Assembly (NCBI GenBank): GCA_947034895.1
Contig: OX344763.1
Span: 4,900,501-4,964,500 of the forward strand
Reading direction: 5' to 3'
Length of the DNA stretch: 64,000 nt
Source: Rhytidiadelphus loreus
Taxonomy: Eukaryota > Streptophyta > Bryopsida > Hypnales > Hylocomiaceae
Of the stretch, positions 13,565-25,886 are shown in pieces (the stretch's first letter is position 1; each line of letters opens with the position of its first letter). The position numbers were made by a program, and so were the translations under genes. Below the pieces are notes generated by a model. That model was not told the DNA's origin. It worked only from the letters and a program-made list of their open reading frames with translations, and made no database searches.

Positions 13565-15556
13565 ATTGAATAGCAAGCTTCTTGTGTCATCTAGAATGAT
13601 TGACACTAGTACTTGTTTTGAAACTAGAGCTATTGATTTCCAAATATATAAGATGAGAAAGTGAATATCATTGCAATACAATAATATATATACTAGGCTT
13701 AAATAAATGAAGAGAGCTAAGTTCTTCAATTCCTTTTTGTCATATCTAACTTTGTTGTACAGTGATGGATTGTAGTCTACATGTAACTCTAGAATTTAAA
13801 TTTATAGTCATTCAAATTTCATTGTATTTTAAAGGCAATTTTGGATGTTCTGGACAATTGCATACAATGTAGGCCATGGTAGGTGGTTTTAAGTAGTAAT
13901 AAAATGGTTGCAAGAACTATATAGAAATTAATTCAAACTAATGTATTTGCCTAAGGCAATGTAACATTTGTAATTTTTTTCATTTTGTATTTGATATCAA
14001 AGTTGTCATGCCCTACTATGTACATTATTCTATTATTTAATGTCATTTGCCTTGTAGCCCATGAAATTCAAAAGTCAAACAATATGTTGTGCATTTGATT
14101 TGTAATTGCAAGATGTTTATATATTTGAATGCATTTGTTGTTGTTAATTTGAAGACCTAGAATATTCAAAGAATCTCATGCACCTATTTCAATGTCAAAT
14201 TTATATCACATTGCCAATATATTGTTTTCCTAGTTGGAAATGATGAATTCCACCACTTCCACTACCTCACTTTGAATCACAACTTTGCATTCAAGTCAAG
14301 ATTAGCTAATTAAAGCTTATCAAGAGTAGTTTCTAATTCAATGTTTAATTTAGACTATATTGACCTACAAATGGAAAACACATATAATATTCATGGACAA
14401 TTGGTTTCCATTGGATTTGAGCACAAGGCCTTATCAATACAAACCGGTATCCAACAACTTCAAAAAGAAAAGACATTTGAAGAATTGCAAATGTCCCAAC
14501 ATTATATGTATGACTTTGATAAATTAGCATCATATGCACTATTTAGAAAAATCAATTTAGACCTCATTTGATATTGTGAAATTTTTACCCTAATGGAAAT
14601 GCAAGAATTTTTATTCATTTGGATTACAACATTTATAAATTTTGAATTCATATCTAGATATAGGACAATAATAAATTTAGGTGTAGTCACTTAATACAAA
14701 ATTGACTTCTCCAAATGTTTACATTTATTCACTAAGTGAAAAATTTAGAATTTTTGAACTTTGCAAACCACAAGATTAGATGAGGTCTAGCCCTTGTTGC
14801 TGTAATGTATGCACTTGTAATTGTTATTGATTGCAATTGGGTATAGCTACTATTATTAAAAATAATTCATTTGGAATGAATCTTAATATAATTATGGGCT
14901 ATAAGTTATTTTTAATTATAGAATGGCATGGAAATTTGTTTAACATCCATGATGTCTACACCATAATATGCACTTGTGGTGAATTTTTCAAAATTTAAAA
15001 GCTCATTTTATATTAGATATGAATTCTTTCACTTTTTCTTCAAAAAATGCACAATAATTTCAATTTTCCACCCAAAAAAATCTAATTTTTTTTATGACTT
15101 ACAAAAGACACACATTTTTATCTAGAGAAAAAATTGCAAAAGTTGCATAAAATTAAAGTGCAAAAAAACAAAATTCTTTCAAATGTAGTTTTATATGGAC
15201 CATGCAAATTGAAGGATTCTAAAATTTGACCATTGGACTATAGGCTTTGTCTTTTAACCAAGGTTAAGATATCTCTTGGTGTAAACGCAATTTACTACAA
15301 TTGTAGCAACTTTATTTCTAAAGGATTGATATTGAATCATTCTTAATCAAGACAATAGCCTTCCATTTAACCTTAAGAAAAACAAGAATCTATAAAAGAG
15401 TCTAAGTAACTAAGGATTATGAGCTTTGAAAAGGATTAGGTGCTCAGATTTTCTTCAGTTACAAAACAATTTTTTCTTTCTTTCAGCCTAAAATCTTGGT
15501 TGCTTCAACAATGTTTTAAGAACCCATATTTTGTGGTTTTTATTAGGCCCTATTTA
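13565..15556. other. AT-rich spacer, nothing recognised
   Basis: Only short open frames with no recognisable domain are present. No RNA gene or bounded repeat was seen. Confidence 0.4.
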
Positions 15557-15559
15557 TTA

Positions 15560-16736
15560 GGGCGGATATATACACGGCCTGGGGCCGGATGGAAGGCTAA
15601 CCCGATTTGCCTCCAATCCGGTACCAAATCACTACTCCGGCCCTAAACAATGTAAAGAGTTGAGGCCGAATTCTGGGGCCGGATTTCAATTCATCACTCT
15701 AGCCCTAAGCAATGTAAAGTGTTGAGGCTTGATTCTAAGGCCGAATTCTTGATTACTATGCTCTTGGATTTTTGGAATGCTCAATTAAAAAAATCTAAGA
15801 CATACATCTTTTCCTTTCTCTTATTATTTTTTATACTTTAGAAAAATGAAAGAGAGTTTGTTAGTTTTTTTTTTCCTTCTTCTTCCTATTTATTCTACTT
15901 AAAAAATAGAGAAGATAATTTTTAGATTTTTTTTACCTTTTCTTTTTAATTCCTACTTAACCTATTCCAAAAAGGGAAGAGAGTTTTTTTGTAATTTATT
16001 TGGGGCAAATTGATTTTCTTTCTATATTTCCTATTCAATTAAAAAATTCATATCTAATTACAAGGAGGTCCAAAAAATATAAACAAATCAGATTAGATGT
16101 CAATTCCATTCTAAAACATTGCACAAAAAATTCTAAAGAACTGTTTCAACAAGTTCAACTCCCCCCGAATACAATGAGCTATTAAAAAATAATTGTACCT
16201 GACATGACATTTCCTATTATAAGTACTAAGTATGTTAAAGTAAATCAGCAAGTACTTGAAATAATTCAATGCTAAAGATATGGTATTTCCAACAGATGAA
16301 GGCACTGAGGTAACTCAAGCTAGAAACTGAAGCTGGAACTGAAGCTCTTAGTGAACAGGGCAGAGAAGAAATCAAGCCACATATATGAAGAAGGTTAAAA
16401 TAAAACTAAGAGTAAAACTAAAAGTAAAGTAATAGCTTCTATCTTTATCAACGGTAGAGATTTGTACAATCCAACGGAGGAGACCAATGTGGCACCAATC
16501 TAGCCCTAGATGGGAAATTGGGCCACCAAAAACCTTGGCCTGATTGCTCCCTTGGGGCCGGATGGTTTGTCGTCAAAACCATGCCACCTAAGGCAACATG
16601 TAGGATGAGTGGTGGTATCAATTCGGCCCTAGTATAAAGCCCTTTGGCCGGATTTGGAGAAATTGAGCAATCCTATTGGTTCAAACTGGGAGAGTTCCAG
16701 CCAGCCTTCAATCTGACCCCAAGTATATACCGGCCC
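15560..16736. mobile_element. Harbinger/Tourist-like non-autonomous element
   Basis: Inverted termini GGGCGGATATATAC (left) and GGGCCGGTATATAC (complement of right) both continue into similar GGGGCCGGAT...GAAGGCT blocks. They bound a 1177-bp segment. A TTA triplet lies on each side (15557-15559 and 16737-16739), the duplication typical of PIF/Harbinger. The interior carries repeated GGCCGGAT/GGCCCTA motifs near both ends and no transposase frame. The superfamily call rests on the duplication and terminus only. Confidence 0.6.
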
Positions 16737-17115
16737 TTAGATTAAGAGATCAAAAAGAATATTTTTAAGCCTATGAGAGCTTCAAAAACTAGAGAGAATG
16801 ATGAGGACACCAACTATTTTGTCCACCAGTCTAAAAACAGTGCACAAAATTTGAGTCCCCAAGAATTGTAGCTAAGCCCATTTACACTACAATTCAGGGG
16901 ATCCTTTGAGGACCCTTTTCAAACACAAGCCATGAATCTTGTGCCTTGGAATGTTATGCCTGCTCCGGGTAATGCAAAAAGCTGCAAGATAGTGATCAAG
17001 CAAGGTCTCTCCCACAACTGAATTGATTTGTACGAAAACTCAGCAGTTTGAAAAAAGAACCAGGCTTTACAATTTAGGGCTTGAAAATTTGGAGTTTGGA
17101 GTGAGTCCCAGCTCC

Positions 17116-17216
17116 ATGCTGCGCTCGCTGCTGCAAGCGTTTGTGTCTGCTTCGTGCTGCGCGGTGGCCTGGAATTTGAACGACATCTCTCCGTCCGCGG
17201 AACAACTTCTCTTCAG
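17116..17216 (+). CDS. Duplicate first exon of the CIA30-like gene (upstream copy)
   Basis: This 101-nt exon starts with ATG and ends in AG followed by a GTTT donor. It is an almost exact counterpart of the exon at 18972-19072: same length, same phase and same donor. It encodes MLRSLLQAFVSASCCAVAWN and then a NLNDISPSAEQLLF segment. Like the downstream copy it could splice to the exon at 20113, giving an isoform with a slightly different N-terminus. The two arginines of the downstream copy are replaced here by two cysteines, which may weaken an amphipathic presequence. It may be an alternative first exon with its own promoter or a decaying duplicate. I see no frame break. Confidence 0.6.
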
Positions 17217-20112
17217 GTTTCAACCACATTCTCTTCTTTTTCTCAGATGTGAAATTTCCGGATTTAAGGTTTAGGATTTGGTAGATTCGCTCAAGGATTT
17301 ATTTTCGTACTGGGAATACGGGAATATGAAATGCGGGGAAGCTTGGAGAGCAGGACATTCATAGTATTCATCAATTGCTGACATTGGGTGATCCGAGTTG
17401 CATTAATAAGAGACTATGTCATAAGAGTGGAGTCGAGAAACGTTGGATGGAGATAGCTAGTGTTGAATTTGGTGACAAGCTGCATTTGGTCCTTGCCGAT
17501 GGATACGCCGTGTGAAAGCAGTTGTAATGAACAGGTTTGGACGACATTTTCTTTTTCTCCGGGGTTTGAATGGTTCGGGCTTAGGGTTTGGGTTTGAGAA
17601 ATTCGCTCAAAAGATTTCTCTCTTGGTGTGAGTGTGTTGGACATACTGGGCATACTGGGCAGCTTGGAGAGCTTTTCTTGACTGGACATTGATAGCATCA
17701 ATAACATTGTGTTCTATGAGTTCTCAACATGAGATTAGGTCATCGAGGGAGTGGAATTGGTAAATGTTGGATGGAGGTAGCCGGTGTTGAATTCGGTGAC
17801 AAGCATTGTTCCTTGTCGATGGAAACGCAGTGTGAATGCAGTTGTAATAACAGGTTTGGACAAGATTTTCTTTTCTCTCGGTTTCTAGGGCTGGGGTTTT
17901 AGGGTTTGTGGTTTGAGAGATTCACTGAAGGATTTCTCGCCTGGTGTGAGCGTTTTGGAAACCTTGGGCAGCTTGGAGAGCTGTGTTTGATAGGAGATAG
18001 GATATGAATTCATAGCGTAACACTGTGATCCGAGTTGTCTTCACAAGAGTTTAGATCATAGAAAGAGTGGAATCGGTAAATGACAAGCTGTATTGATCCA
18101 AAACACTGTATGAATGCAATTGCGACAAACCGGTTTCCTAAATGTATCTTTTTTCCTGACTTCAATTGGTTGCGTTCAATCTAATCAAGAAAAGTTTGGG
18201 AGATTCGTTTTCTCTTTTGTGAGCAAAATATTTCGTTGCAGCTTTTTTTATTTCAATTTGGAATGAGTTTTCCTTCAGCAATCTAGTTTCCTCTATGTAG
18301 GGTTTGGGTTTTCTGATCGAGATTGATTCGCTCAAGACTTCATCTCTCGCATCGATATGACTAGAAATGCCGAGCAGTTTGGAGGACTTTTTTGATAGAA
18401 GATTCATAACATCCTTCCATCACTGACATTGTGCGATAATTAAGTGATCCGAGTTGCCTTAGTATGAGACTAGGCCATAGAAGGAGTAGAGTCGAGAAAT
18501 GTTGGATGGAGGTAGCCACTGTAGAATTTGTTGACAAGTTGTATTGGTCCCTTCTGATGGAAACACCTTATGTATGCAATTGGAACAACCTGTTTGCGCC
18601 ATTCCAAATTATGTCTTGTTTCCTGACTTTAAACTATTTGCCTTCACTTTAATTAAGGGGATAGGAGTACCGGTATTTTAGTGGACCCGCTGTGCAGATT
18701 CGGCGCTCGATAGGGTATGTTTTGTGGTTCAGTATCATTTGAGATTTACTTTCCAATAAATCGAGGATTAGATGGAACTTATGACTTCGTAGATGTAGGA
18801 ATTTCTTAGATTTAGGGCTTCGTAGATTTAGAGCTTCATATATGTAAGGATTCACAGATTTCATAGACTAACATTTATTTGAACCAGGCATTGAACCAGA
18901 TTTACGATTCGTTTCGAACCAGGCATTATCAATTTAGGGTTTGGAGAGAGTCCCAGCTGCAACAGAGCTCCATGTTGCGCTCGCTGCTGCAAGCGTCTGT
19001 GGCTGCTTCGCGCCGCGCGGTGGCCTGGAATTTGAACGACATCGCTCCTCCCGCGGAACAACTTCTCTTCAGGTTTGAACCACATTCTATGTCAACCATT
19101 GCAGGAGCACGAATGACTCGTGTGTGCTTTTCTTGACAAGAAATTCTTAAAATCCTTCAATCCCTGTCATTGTTTGATAATTACGTGATCCGAGTTGCCG
19201 CTTGAGACTAGATCATTGGAGTAGAGTCGAGAAAAGTTGGATGGAGGTAGCCAGTGTAGAATTCGGTGACAAGTTGCCTTGGTCCTGTCTGATGGAAATA
19301 CTGTATGTATGCAATTGCAACCACCCGTTCGCGCCCTTCCAAAATATGTCTTGTTTCCTGACTTCTGTTTGCCTTCAATTAATTAAGGGGACAGGAGTAC
19401 CAGTAGTGTAGACGACCTGCAGTGTAGATTCGGCTCTGGATAGGGTATGAAAGGAGACAAAGTCCTATCCAAAGTATAGGGGACCCTAAGCTAATTCTGT
19501 AATAACCAAAGATCGATAAGATCAATCAACCTCAAAGGTACCCCTTTTGATTAGACTCTAGGGACAGCATACATGGTTCCGACCTTATTACAAACCCCGT
19601 AGGGTTTGTGACATATGAGAGTCTTCCAAGAGCACTCGAAAACTAGGATTGGGGTCTCCATCTATAGGGGTTTTCAAAGCATGGGCTGGAGGACGGAATC
19701 CTACAGTATATTAGGTTTCATTTTTAGGGTCTCTGTGACACCAGTTAGCCTATTCAACAAAGTATAGGATTGGAGATTCATGGTGCTAAGTTAGCCAGTC
19801 ATCACGTATGCATCAAGGTTTTTTCGGTCACATCTCATAAATCAAAATGCTGTTTGCAATGTGGAGTCACTGACAAACCTAAAAGTATACTCTTGAACTT
19901 TCTTGATTTAACCTATTATCTGGTTCTCTCGAAAGTTATCTAGTAAAGTTATCTATAAAGTCCATCCTGAGCAGTAGTTTCGTTGCAGAATTCTTTGATT
20001 TCACTTTCCCTTCAGCAATCCAGTTTCCTCTACGTATCCTGGAAGCATGGGCAATGAGTTAGGCAACTTCTCTGTTGATACAATCGACCTTACCTCGACT
20101 TCCTTTTTGCAG
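17217..20112 (+). repeat. Degenerate tandem repeats in the CIA30 5' region and intron
   Basis: A motif of about 100 bp (GTTGGATGGAGGTAGC, then a GAATTCGGTGACAAG block, then GAAACGC...TGCAATTG) recurs at about 17435, 17765, 18060, 18490 and 19230. It is each time preceded by a TGATCCGAGTTG block and often followed by a GGGTTTGG...TTCGCTCAAG block. The repeats surround both copies of exon 1, which suggests that the exon duplication arose within this array. The segment from about 19440 to 20080 is not repeated and looks like a later insertion or older intron. Confidence 0.65.
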
Positions 20113-20671
20113 GTTTGCTTCGTCGTCAGATTTGCGCCCTTGGGAGGTCTATTCCGACCAGGAGCATGGGGGCTTGTCCCAAGCGTCGCTTGAATTGAAC
20201 AAGCAAACTGGTGTGTTTTCCGGCTCACTCTCGGTCGACATCCATGACGATGCCAACATACGGATGAAGCGCAGCGGATTCACAGGCATGCGAACATCAC
20301 ATGAAGACGACATCCTTGATCTGGAGCCGTTCGATACCATAGCATTCCGCCTCAAGGGCGACGGTAGGGTGTATGTGTCCAACATTAGGACGGAAAATTG
20401 GATTGGAGGCATGGGGGCGTCCCCGTCCAATACGTGGCAAGCCTTTGTATTTGCGCCTGCAGGAGAATGGTCTGTTGTTAGAGTACCATTGAGTAAGTAT
20501 CTACCGACTTGGAGAGGGAAGATTATCGACTCTGATCAGGATCTCAATGCAGCGCGTGTGACTGGCATGGGTCTTTCGCTCACGGCTGATGGGGGACCAG
20601 AAGGCGCAGTTCAAGGACCTGGACAATTTCGGTTAGAACTAGATTGGATTAAAGCCCTGAGGGAGACATAA
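18972..20671 (+). CDS. CIA30-family complex I intermediate-associated protein (NDUFAF1-like)
   Basis: CDS joins 18972-19072 and 20113-20671 (660 nt, 219 residues), with a phase-2 GT-AG intron. CIA30/NDUFAF1 proteins assist early assembly of mitochondrial complex I. The N-terminus (MLRSLLQASVAASRRAVAWN) is basic and may be a targeting peptide. It is followed by WNLNDIAPPAEQLLFRF and then the CIA30 domain in exon 2: WEVYSDQEHGGLSQASLEL, GVFSGSLSVD, FDTIAFRLKGDGRVYVSNIR, WQAFVFAPAGEWSVVRVPLS, and GMGLSLTADGG followed by FRLELDWIKAL. Length and motif order fit plant members of the family. No frame break is present. A second first exon lies 1.86 kb upstream, so two start sites are possible. Function in this organism is inferred from family membership. 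Confidence 0.9.
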
Positions 20672-22210
20672 AGTTTTCCATTGTTTTCTTGTACTCCAGG
20701 TTATTTAATTCTGCTCTCTTGTAAAGATTGTGACAACCCGGCATCTTGAAGGTACTGAGATTCCATAGATCAGCGATATCGATTGCTGCTGTTGATACCG
20801 TGATTTTTGTTTCTTGTTATTGTTTCTTGGTTCATACTCGATACATTTTATGTCATTTTAACATTTTATCATATGTAGGAGTGTGGTTTGGGGGAGATAT
20901 ATTGACCTGCGGAGAGATCAATTTGGGTACCAGGGCCAAATCTTTTGCGATCAAGTTTTTATCTGTAAGTGCATTTCTTATGCAATTTCAAAGTGAGAAG
21001 CTGTAGACCACTAAATGACGGTACACAACTTATTTCCATTTCAGTGGCCGTAGACATCTAGTCAACTCATGTTTACACCACTTGCTAACAAAGCCAATTT
21101 ATTAAATCTATTGTTTGATGTTGATGAATAGATGGTTTAGAATTGGAGATGGGATAAGGTTCCTAACAAATAAATAATCCTCTGCTTCAATTGGAGATAA
21201 AATAGAGGTTGGAGTTTAAATGGAATGACTGTTTTTTCTGCTGCTACAGAAGATGAAGGGTTATATGCATTTCAAATTGTACATGGAATGACAAGCTTTA
21301 ATCTTGAAACAATTCCTATAATATTTCATTTCATATTATTGTAGGTACATCAGTAACTGGCCAATATTATTAACCCATACAGACAGGAGTCCTTGGTGAG
21401 CAATGTAGCTGAGACATGTGAAACTTGCTGATCGCCTATACGTAAGAAATGAGCGTTTTTTCATGGGAAAAGGACAACCTTCTATGACCGAACAATATTT
21501 GGAGGGACATGTTGCAAGAGGCCAAAATCTCTCATTGTTGACGAAATTTTGCTAGCAAGAAAAATGGTCTTGGGGGCTACTAAGGTGTAGTCCAAGAAGA
21601 TGGTGCTAAGAGGCTATTGAGTCAGTGACTTGGTGACCATATGACCTCTAACACAACTATAGTGTTGCTTAAAGTTAAGAATATGATAAATGAAGCATAT
21701 TTTGTCTTTGGCCATTTATTGTGGGGGAATCTTTTGACTTATTTGATAATGTTTTGTTCTTTATTATTGCATTTGAAACAATCTATATAATTTGTCATGT
21801 CATATTTAGGTATTCTTAATAATTAGCAAATACTGAACTATCTTATTGTAAACCTTTTTTTGAAAATTTCAAATTCTTTGTGTGATGATTGAATCATCAA
21901 TACACCCATTTATAGGACATGAATAAGACAAAGAACAAAAGAAAAATGGGATGAATTGATCTTCATCTTTGAATTCCAAATCTCTTATTTTTTGTATTTC
22001 TTGAAGTGCTAAATTATTATTTGTTTTTGAGGTCGACAAAATCAATCATAAGTTAAAGTAGGGGTCATTTTTGTTAAGCTATTGCTTCAAAATGTCAACT
22101 CAAGTGTAGCATCCCATCCACACCTTCATTTTTTGTACTTTGTGTTTGAATCCATCTTTGTAAAACCTCAAAAGATTGAGTAGTGTATAATTTTCTTTTT
22201 TAATATTTGA
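20672..22210. other. AT-rich spacer downstream of CIA30, nothing recognised
   Basis: No supported gene. The first few hundred bases are presumably the 3' UTR and terminator of the CIA30 gene, but no poly(A) site could be picked with confidence. Confidence 0.4.
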
Positions 22211-22689
22211 CCTCACTACAACAAAATAAGTGATTTATAAGGTCTTATAGGTGGATTCAAAACAATGATTGAAAATGATTGAAAATGATTGACAATTGCT
22301 CAAAGTCATATTCTTGGAAGTCAATACCTTTAAGAGAAATATGACTAAAATTATGACTGTCAGTCATACTTTGGCCTTGTACTTCATGATCATATTGTAT
22401 ATGCCCATTGGGAATGCCAAAATACTTCACAAGGAACAACATAAACATGTTTGGAGAATGCCTAGTTATATTTGCTAGTAACATTTTTGTTGTAGTCATA
22501 TTTTGTAGTTACATTTCTATAGTAGTCACTTTTATTTCTTTTCAAGTAGTCCAAGAAAAATATAGGCAATTCCAAAAAATGTGGACAAGTCATTGTTTAG
22601 GATTTTGAAACTCTAGCTACTACTTCTTTTGCCTCTTCTCCCTTCTCTTTTGTTGCCTCCTAGCTTTTACTTCTTATTGCTTCTTAATT

Positions 22690-22990
22690 GTTGCCTCTTA
22701 TTGCATCTTAACTTTTTTTTCTTGTTGCTTTGTAGTTTTTGCTTTTTGTATTTCCTTGTTGCATTTTAACTTTTTCTTCTTGTTGCATCTTAAGTTTTGC
22801 TTTTTGTTGTTTTTTAGTTCTTGTTTCTTCTTGTTTCTTCTTGTTGCATCTTGTTTCTTTTTGTTGCAACTTGTTTCATCTTGTTTCATCTTAGTTATTG
22901 TATCTTGTTGCTTCTTGTTGCTTCTTGTTGCATCTTAGTTGTTGCTTCTTGTTGTATCTTAACTCTTGCTTGTTACTTCTTAGCATTTGC
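22690..22990. repeat. Degenerate CTTGTTGC/CTTCTTG low-complexity tract
   Basis: A T-rich tract of imperfect repeats of TTGTTGCATCTTAGTT, TTGTTGCTTC and similar words. Open frames across it on both strands are by-products of the repeat and should not be read as genes. It lies within the 2.9-kb CACTA-like element. Confidence 0.85.
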
Positions 22991-23884
22991 CACCTTTTGC
23001 CTTTTGTTCTTACCATCATCATTGTTATTCTTCTTACCTTAAGCTTGTACTACAAATTTTGTGTTGCTATAAATCTTTGAAAGTTGAGCTTTATTGTTCA
23101 TTCACTAAAAATTAACCTCCCATTTCTTTGATTGTACATACATGCACTAAAAGTTGGAATGAAGTCATTGGGGGCTACTTGCAACCCGATAGAGACACCT
23201 TCACATTATTTTAAGGAATATAGGCCCTATAAGCATGTGTGAATATACATTCACAGATTGATTCATTATGTTATGTTTTGTATTAGTGACTAATAAATGT
23301 CATTGAAAAGAGTCACATTCCTTCTCACATTCTCCCTCTCTAATATGATTGTCTTTTGTGCATCTTTAAAATTATATGTATTTGTTCTTAATTGTATGAA
23401 GTCTTTTATTCAATTGCTAAATCATATTGATGCATGACTACAACAAATCATGTCCATTTAAAAAATATGAAAAATGTGAATGTAGTTTGTGACTGAAACT
23501 ACTTTGGACCTCACTCCAATCACAAACTGCATATACAAATCTAATAAACATGACTCTCAATCATCCAAAATATCATTTGTTTGGGTCATATTTCAAAATA
23601 TATATTGGCCAAAAGATGGCTAGCTATAGTCACATACCCAAAGAGATCACTCCTTTTAATTTAAGGTGTACACTTAAGTTTAGTGGGTATTTGATGTGGG
23701 ACTATTTATCTTAATTATTGTATTTAAGATGGTCATATTTTTACATAAAATGCAATGAAAGGTGTATTTCCAATACCATATGGGTTTTCTAAATTCATTC
23801 ATGAGTTTTTTAAGCAGGGCTATTTTACATATAAAATTTAAATGTCCAATTTTTCCCGCCTTGTCTTTCACAAATTTTTCTTTC

Positions 23885-23887
<3 letters not shown>

Positions 23888-23960
<73 letters not shown>
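23888..23960. repeat. (TA)n microsatellite
   Basis: About 73 bp of uninterrupted alternating TA/AT, inside the CACTA-like element. The length in this assembly may be unreliable. Confidence 0.98.
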
Positions 23961-23965
<5 letters not shown>

Positions 23966-23999
23966 GCACATTATAAAATCAACAACAATAAATTTAAAT

Positions 24000-24640
24000 A
24001 TTTTTGAGCAAGTATTACTTTTTAATAACAAGATTATTTACAATTGAAAACTTCAAAATCCCAATTGAAACTATTTGGTAAACATCCCATTCAAAATGAA
24101 TGTGTTGAACGCATATAGCTTCAAAGATTGAAGTTAAATATACTAAAAACTCTATCCTTGTGTTGTATAGTTTTCAATTTGTTGAACCCAATAAGGTATT
24201 CTTCCCTATTCATGCACAGTGACAATTTTTGTCACTTATAGTCAATGTCTTACATTTACATTTTTTTTTATGTATACACTACTAATATCATGACACAATT
24301 TCAGTCAATTACCCTTCATTATAGATTTTCTTAACTATATTCATTTTATCATCCACATGAAATTATTTGTCAACATCTATATTCATTGTACTATGAAAAA
24401 TTTGTATGCTCCAATTTGTCAAGGCTAACTCATTAATAAAAATTCCTACTACATAATGTTTCTGCATAGCTTAATTTATATATATTAGAGTATGTAGCAT
24501 TTCATAGACCCTATAGTGTCTCTACATATTATATAAAAAAATTCCCCTTTGAATTAAATTCACCCTATCTTTTAACTCATGTAGTTTTCTAAGAAACCAA
24601 CAATGATCTCCCCAAGGTCACATAATGCTCATAGTCATGC
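24000..24640 (+). repeat. Left arm of a diverged large inverted repeat
   Basis: This arm matches in reverse orientation the segment at about 26570-27200. Collinear blocks include the TTCAAAGATTGAAGTTAAAT and GACAATTTTTGTCA regions, AAGGCTAACTCATTAATAAA, a TATATATTAG...TGTAGCATTT block and TGAATTAAATTCACC. Identity by eye is roughly three quarters, with indels. It lies inside the CACTA-like element whereas its partner lies outside. Confidence 0.7.
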
Positions 24641-25374
24641 CAAAATGTAACTTTGTACTTCTACAAATATTACTACACTCAGTCATAAATTAACAATGAC
24701 ATCCACATGAATTTCCACATCAACCAAAAATATGAATCACTATAGTCATATTCCACGTAAGCCAAAATACAACTCACGATAGTCATATTTCATGTTAATT
24801 GAAAATATGACTACATGGAGCCACATGCCATGTAGGGTTTTTCCCCCTTTGCTTGGACAGGTCAAGAAAATGTCAAACCTCCAAAGATAATCAATATATA
24901 CGCCTTGTTAGTAAATCTGGCTAATTATACCCCCCAACAAATATGATTACAAATATAACTCATGTCCAAAGTGACTTGTCGATAATGACTAGATCTAGTC
25001 ATATAGTGCGCCATGTACAATGATTTCTATGTGAATCATTTTTTGAGATTTTATGATTAACTACAATTATATTTTGTAGTCTTAAAACACCCATTTTATT
25101 TTAGTGCCTACTTTTAAAATAAAAAGAGTTTAAAGCTCAAATCACTCAATAAATTTGCAAGCAAAGAATATTGAATCTAAATTTTGGTTTTGAATTCCTA
25201 AGCTAATCAGAGTTTGTGTTGTGTCATTAAATTTTCCATCTGACATATCTACAACAAAAAAAACTTGTACTACAAATCTACAATGAAGGAAAACTATACT
25301 AAAGCATAGAAAACTTTTACTACTTACATTGCTTCACAACATTAAAGTTACTTCTTAGTTGTTGTTTTTTGAGA

Positions 25375-25553
25375 TTTTTTTTTTGAAACAAGTGTGTTAA
25401 GGAAATACACTGCAAGGGTTTTTCGTCAAGAGGAGAGGCTGATTTCACGCTAGGTAAAAAACCTATTGCCACTAGGTATCGAATCTGCAACTACACCATT
25501 CGGTTTCAGTACCTCACCACCATCACCCGGTAGTGTAGGGTCGTCTCAAACCA
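25375..25553 (-). mobile_element. tRNA-derived SINE with poly(A) tail
   Basis: Read on the minus strand, the element starts near 25553. It has an A-box-like TGGTGGTGAGG, then a B-box-like GATTCGATACC about 30 bases further on, and it ends in an A-rich tail (poly-T at 25375-25384 on the plus strand). It is bounded by a 10-bp direct repeat TTTTTTGAGA (25365-25374 and 25554-25563), as expected for LINE-mediated insertion. At 179 bp it has a typical plant SINE length. The internal promoter boxes are imperfect matches; the duplication and tail are the stronger evidence. Confidence 0.7.
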
Positions 25554-25616
25554 TTTTTTGAGAGTTTTCACTTTTCAAAATGTCAATACTTTAATTGTAA
25601 GGCTCTTAATTGTCTC

Positions 25617-25886
25617 ATGGGCAATTTCATTAAAATGGCGTTATTCCATGTGCTATTTTCAGACCGTCAAATTTAAATTATGAAAGTGACATGTAGGATA
25701 GGTATAGATTTGAGAAATTTAGAACTATTATAGATTTTAGACTACATGGTTTGAACTATAAAAGTGACATCTAGGAATGGTGTAGATTTCAAACATTTAG
25801 GATGGTTGTACATATCAGATTGTCCAATCTGAACTAAAAAAACTGCCAAAGTAGCAGAATGGCGCCATTTTAATGAAATTACCCAT
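25617..25886. mobile_element. MITE with ATTTCATTAAAATGGCG termini
   Basis: The left end ATGGGCAATTTCATTAAAAT and the complement of the right end ATGGGTAATTTCATTAAAAT are near-identical and continue into GGCG. The interior carries two diverged copies of a segment around AAAGTGACATSTAGG. A convincing target-site duplication was not found, so the superfamily is open. Related terminus-like sequences occur near 36351, 60088 and 63488, suggesting a dispersed family. Confidence 0.6.
25736..25755. repeat. Decayed relic of the 20-bp palindrome
   Basis: TTTAGACTACATGGTTTGAA differs from the TTTAGACCGCGCGGTCTGAA variant at five positions, all C-to-T or G-to-A. All three CpG sites of the core are lost. 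This is the pattern expected of cytosine deamination after methylation. Given the short length, chance similarity cannot be excluded. Confidence 0.4.

Larger units (their letters stand above)
22214..25106. mobile_element. CACTA-like non-autonomous element, 2.9 kb
   Basis: Left terminus CACTACAACAAAATAAGTG; the complement of the right terminus is CACTAAAATAAAATGGGTG. The 3-bp flanks are both CCT (22211-22213 and 25107-25109). Both subterminal regions hold repeated TAGTCATA/TATGACTA motifs (for example near 22306, 22345, 22492, 24745, 24783 and 24810), as in the subterminal repeats bound by CACTA transposases. The interior is low-complexity and AT-rich, contains a TA microsatellite, and has no transposase frame. 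This looks like a deletion derivative; a fortuitous TIR/TSD match is possible but unlikely given the subterminal motifs. Confidence 0.65.

Noticed and set aside
22698..23080. Several overlapping cysteine/leucine- or lysine-rich frames
   Set aside because: They follow a degenerate CTTGTTGC tract and exist on both strands, so they are repeat artefacts.
23762..24031. Tyr/Ile repeat frames over the TA tract
   Set aside because: Alternating YI codons are the direct translation of (TA)n.
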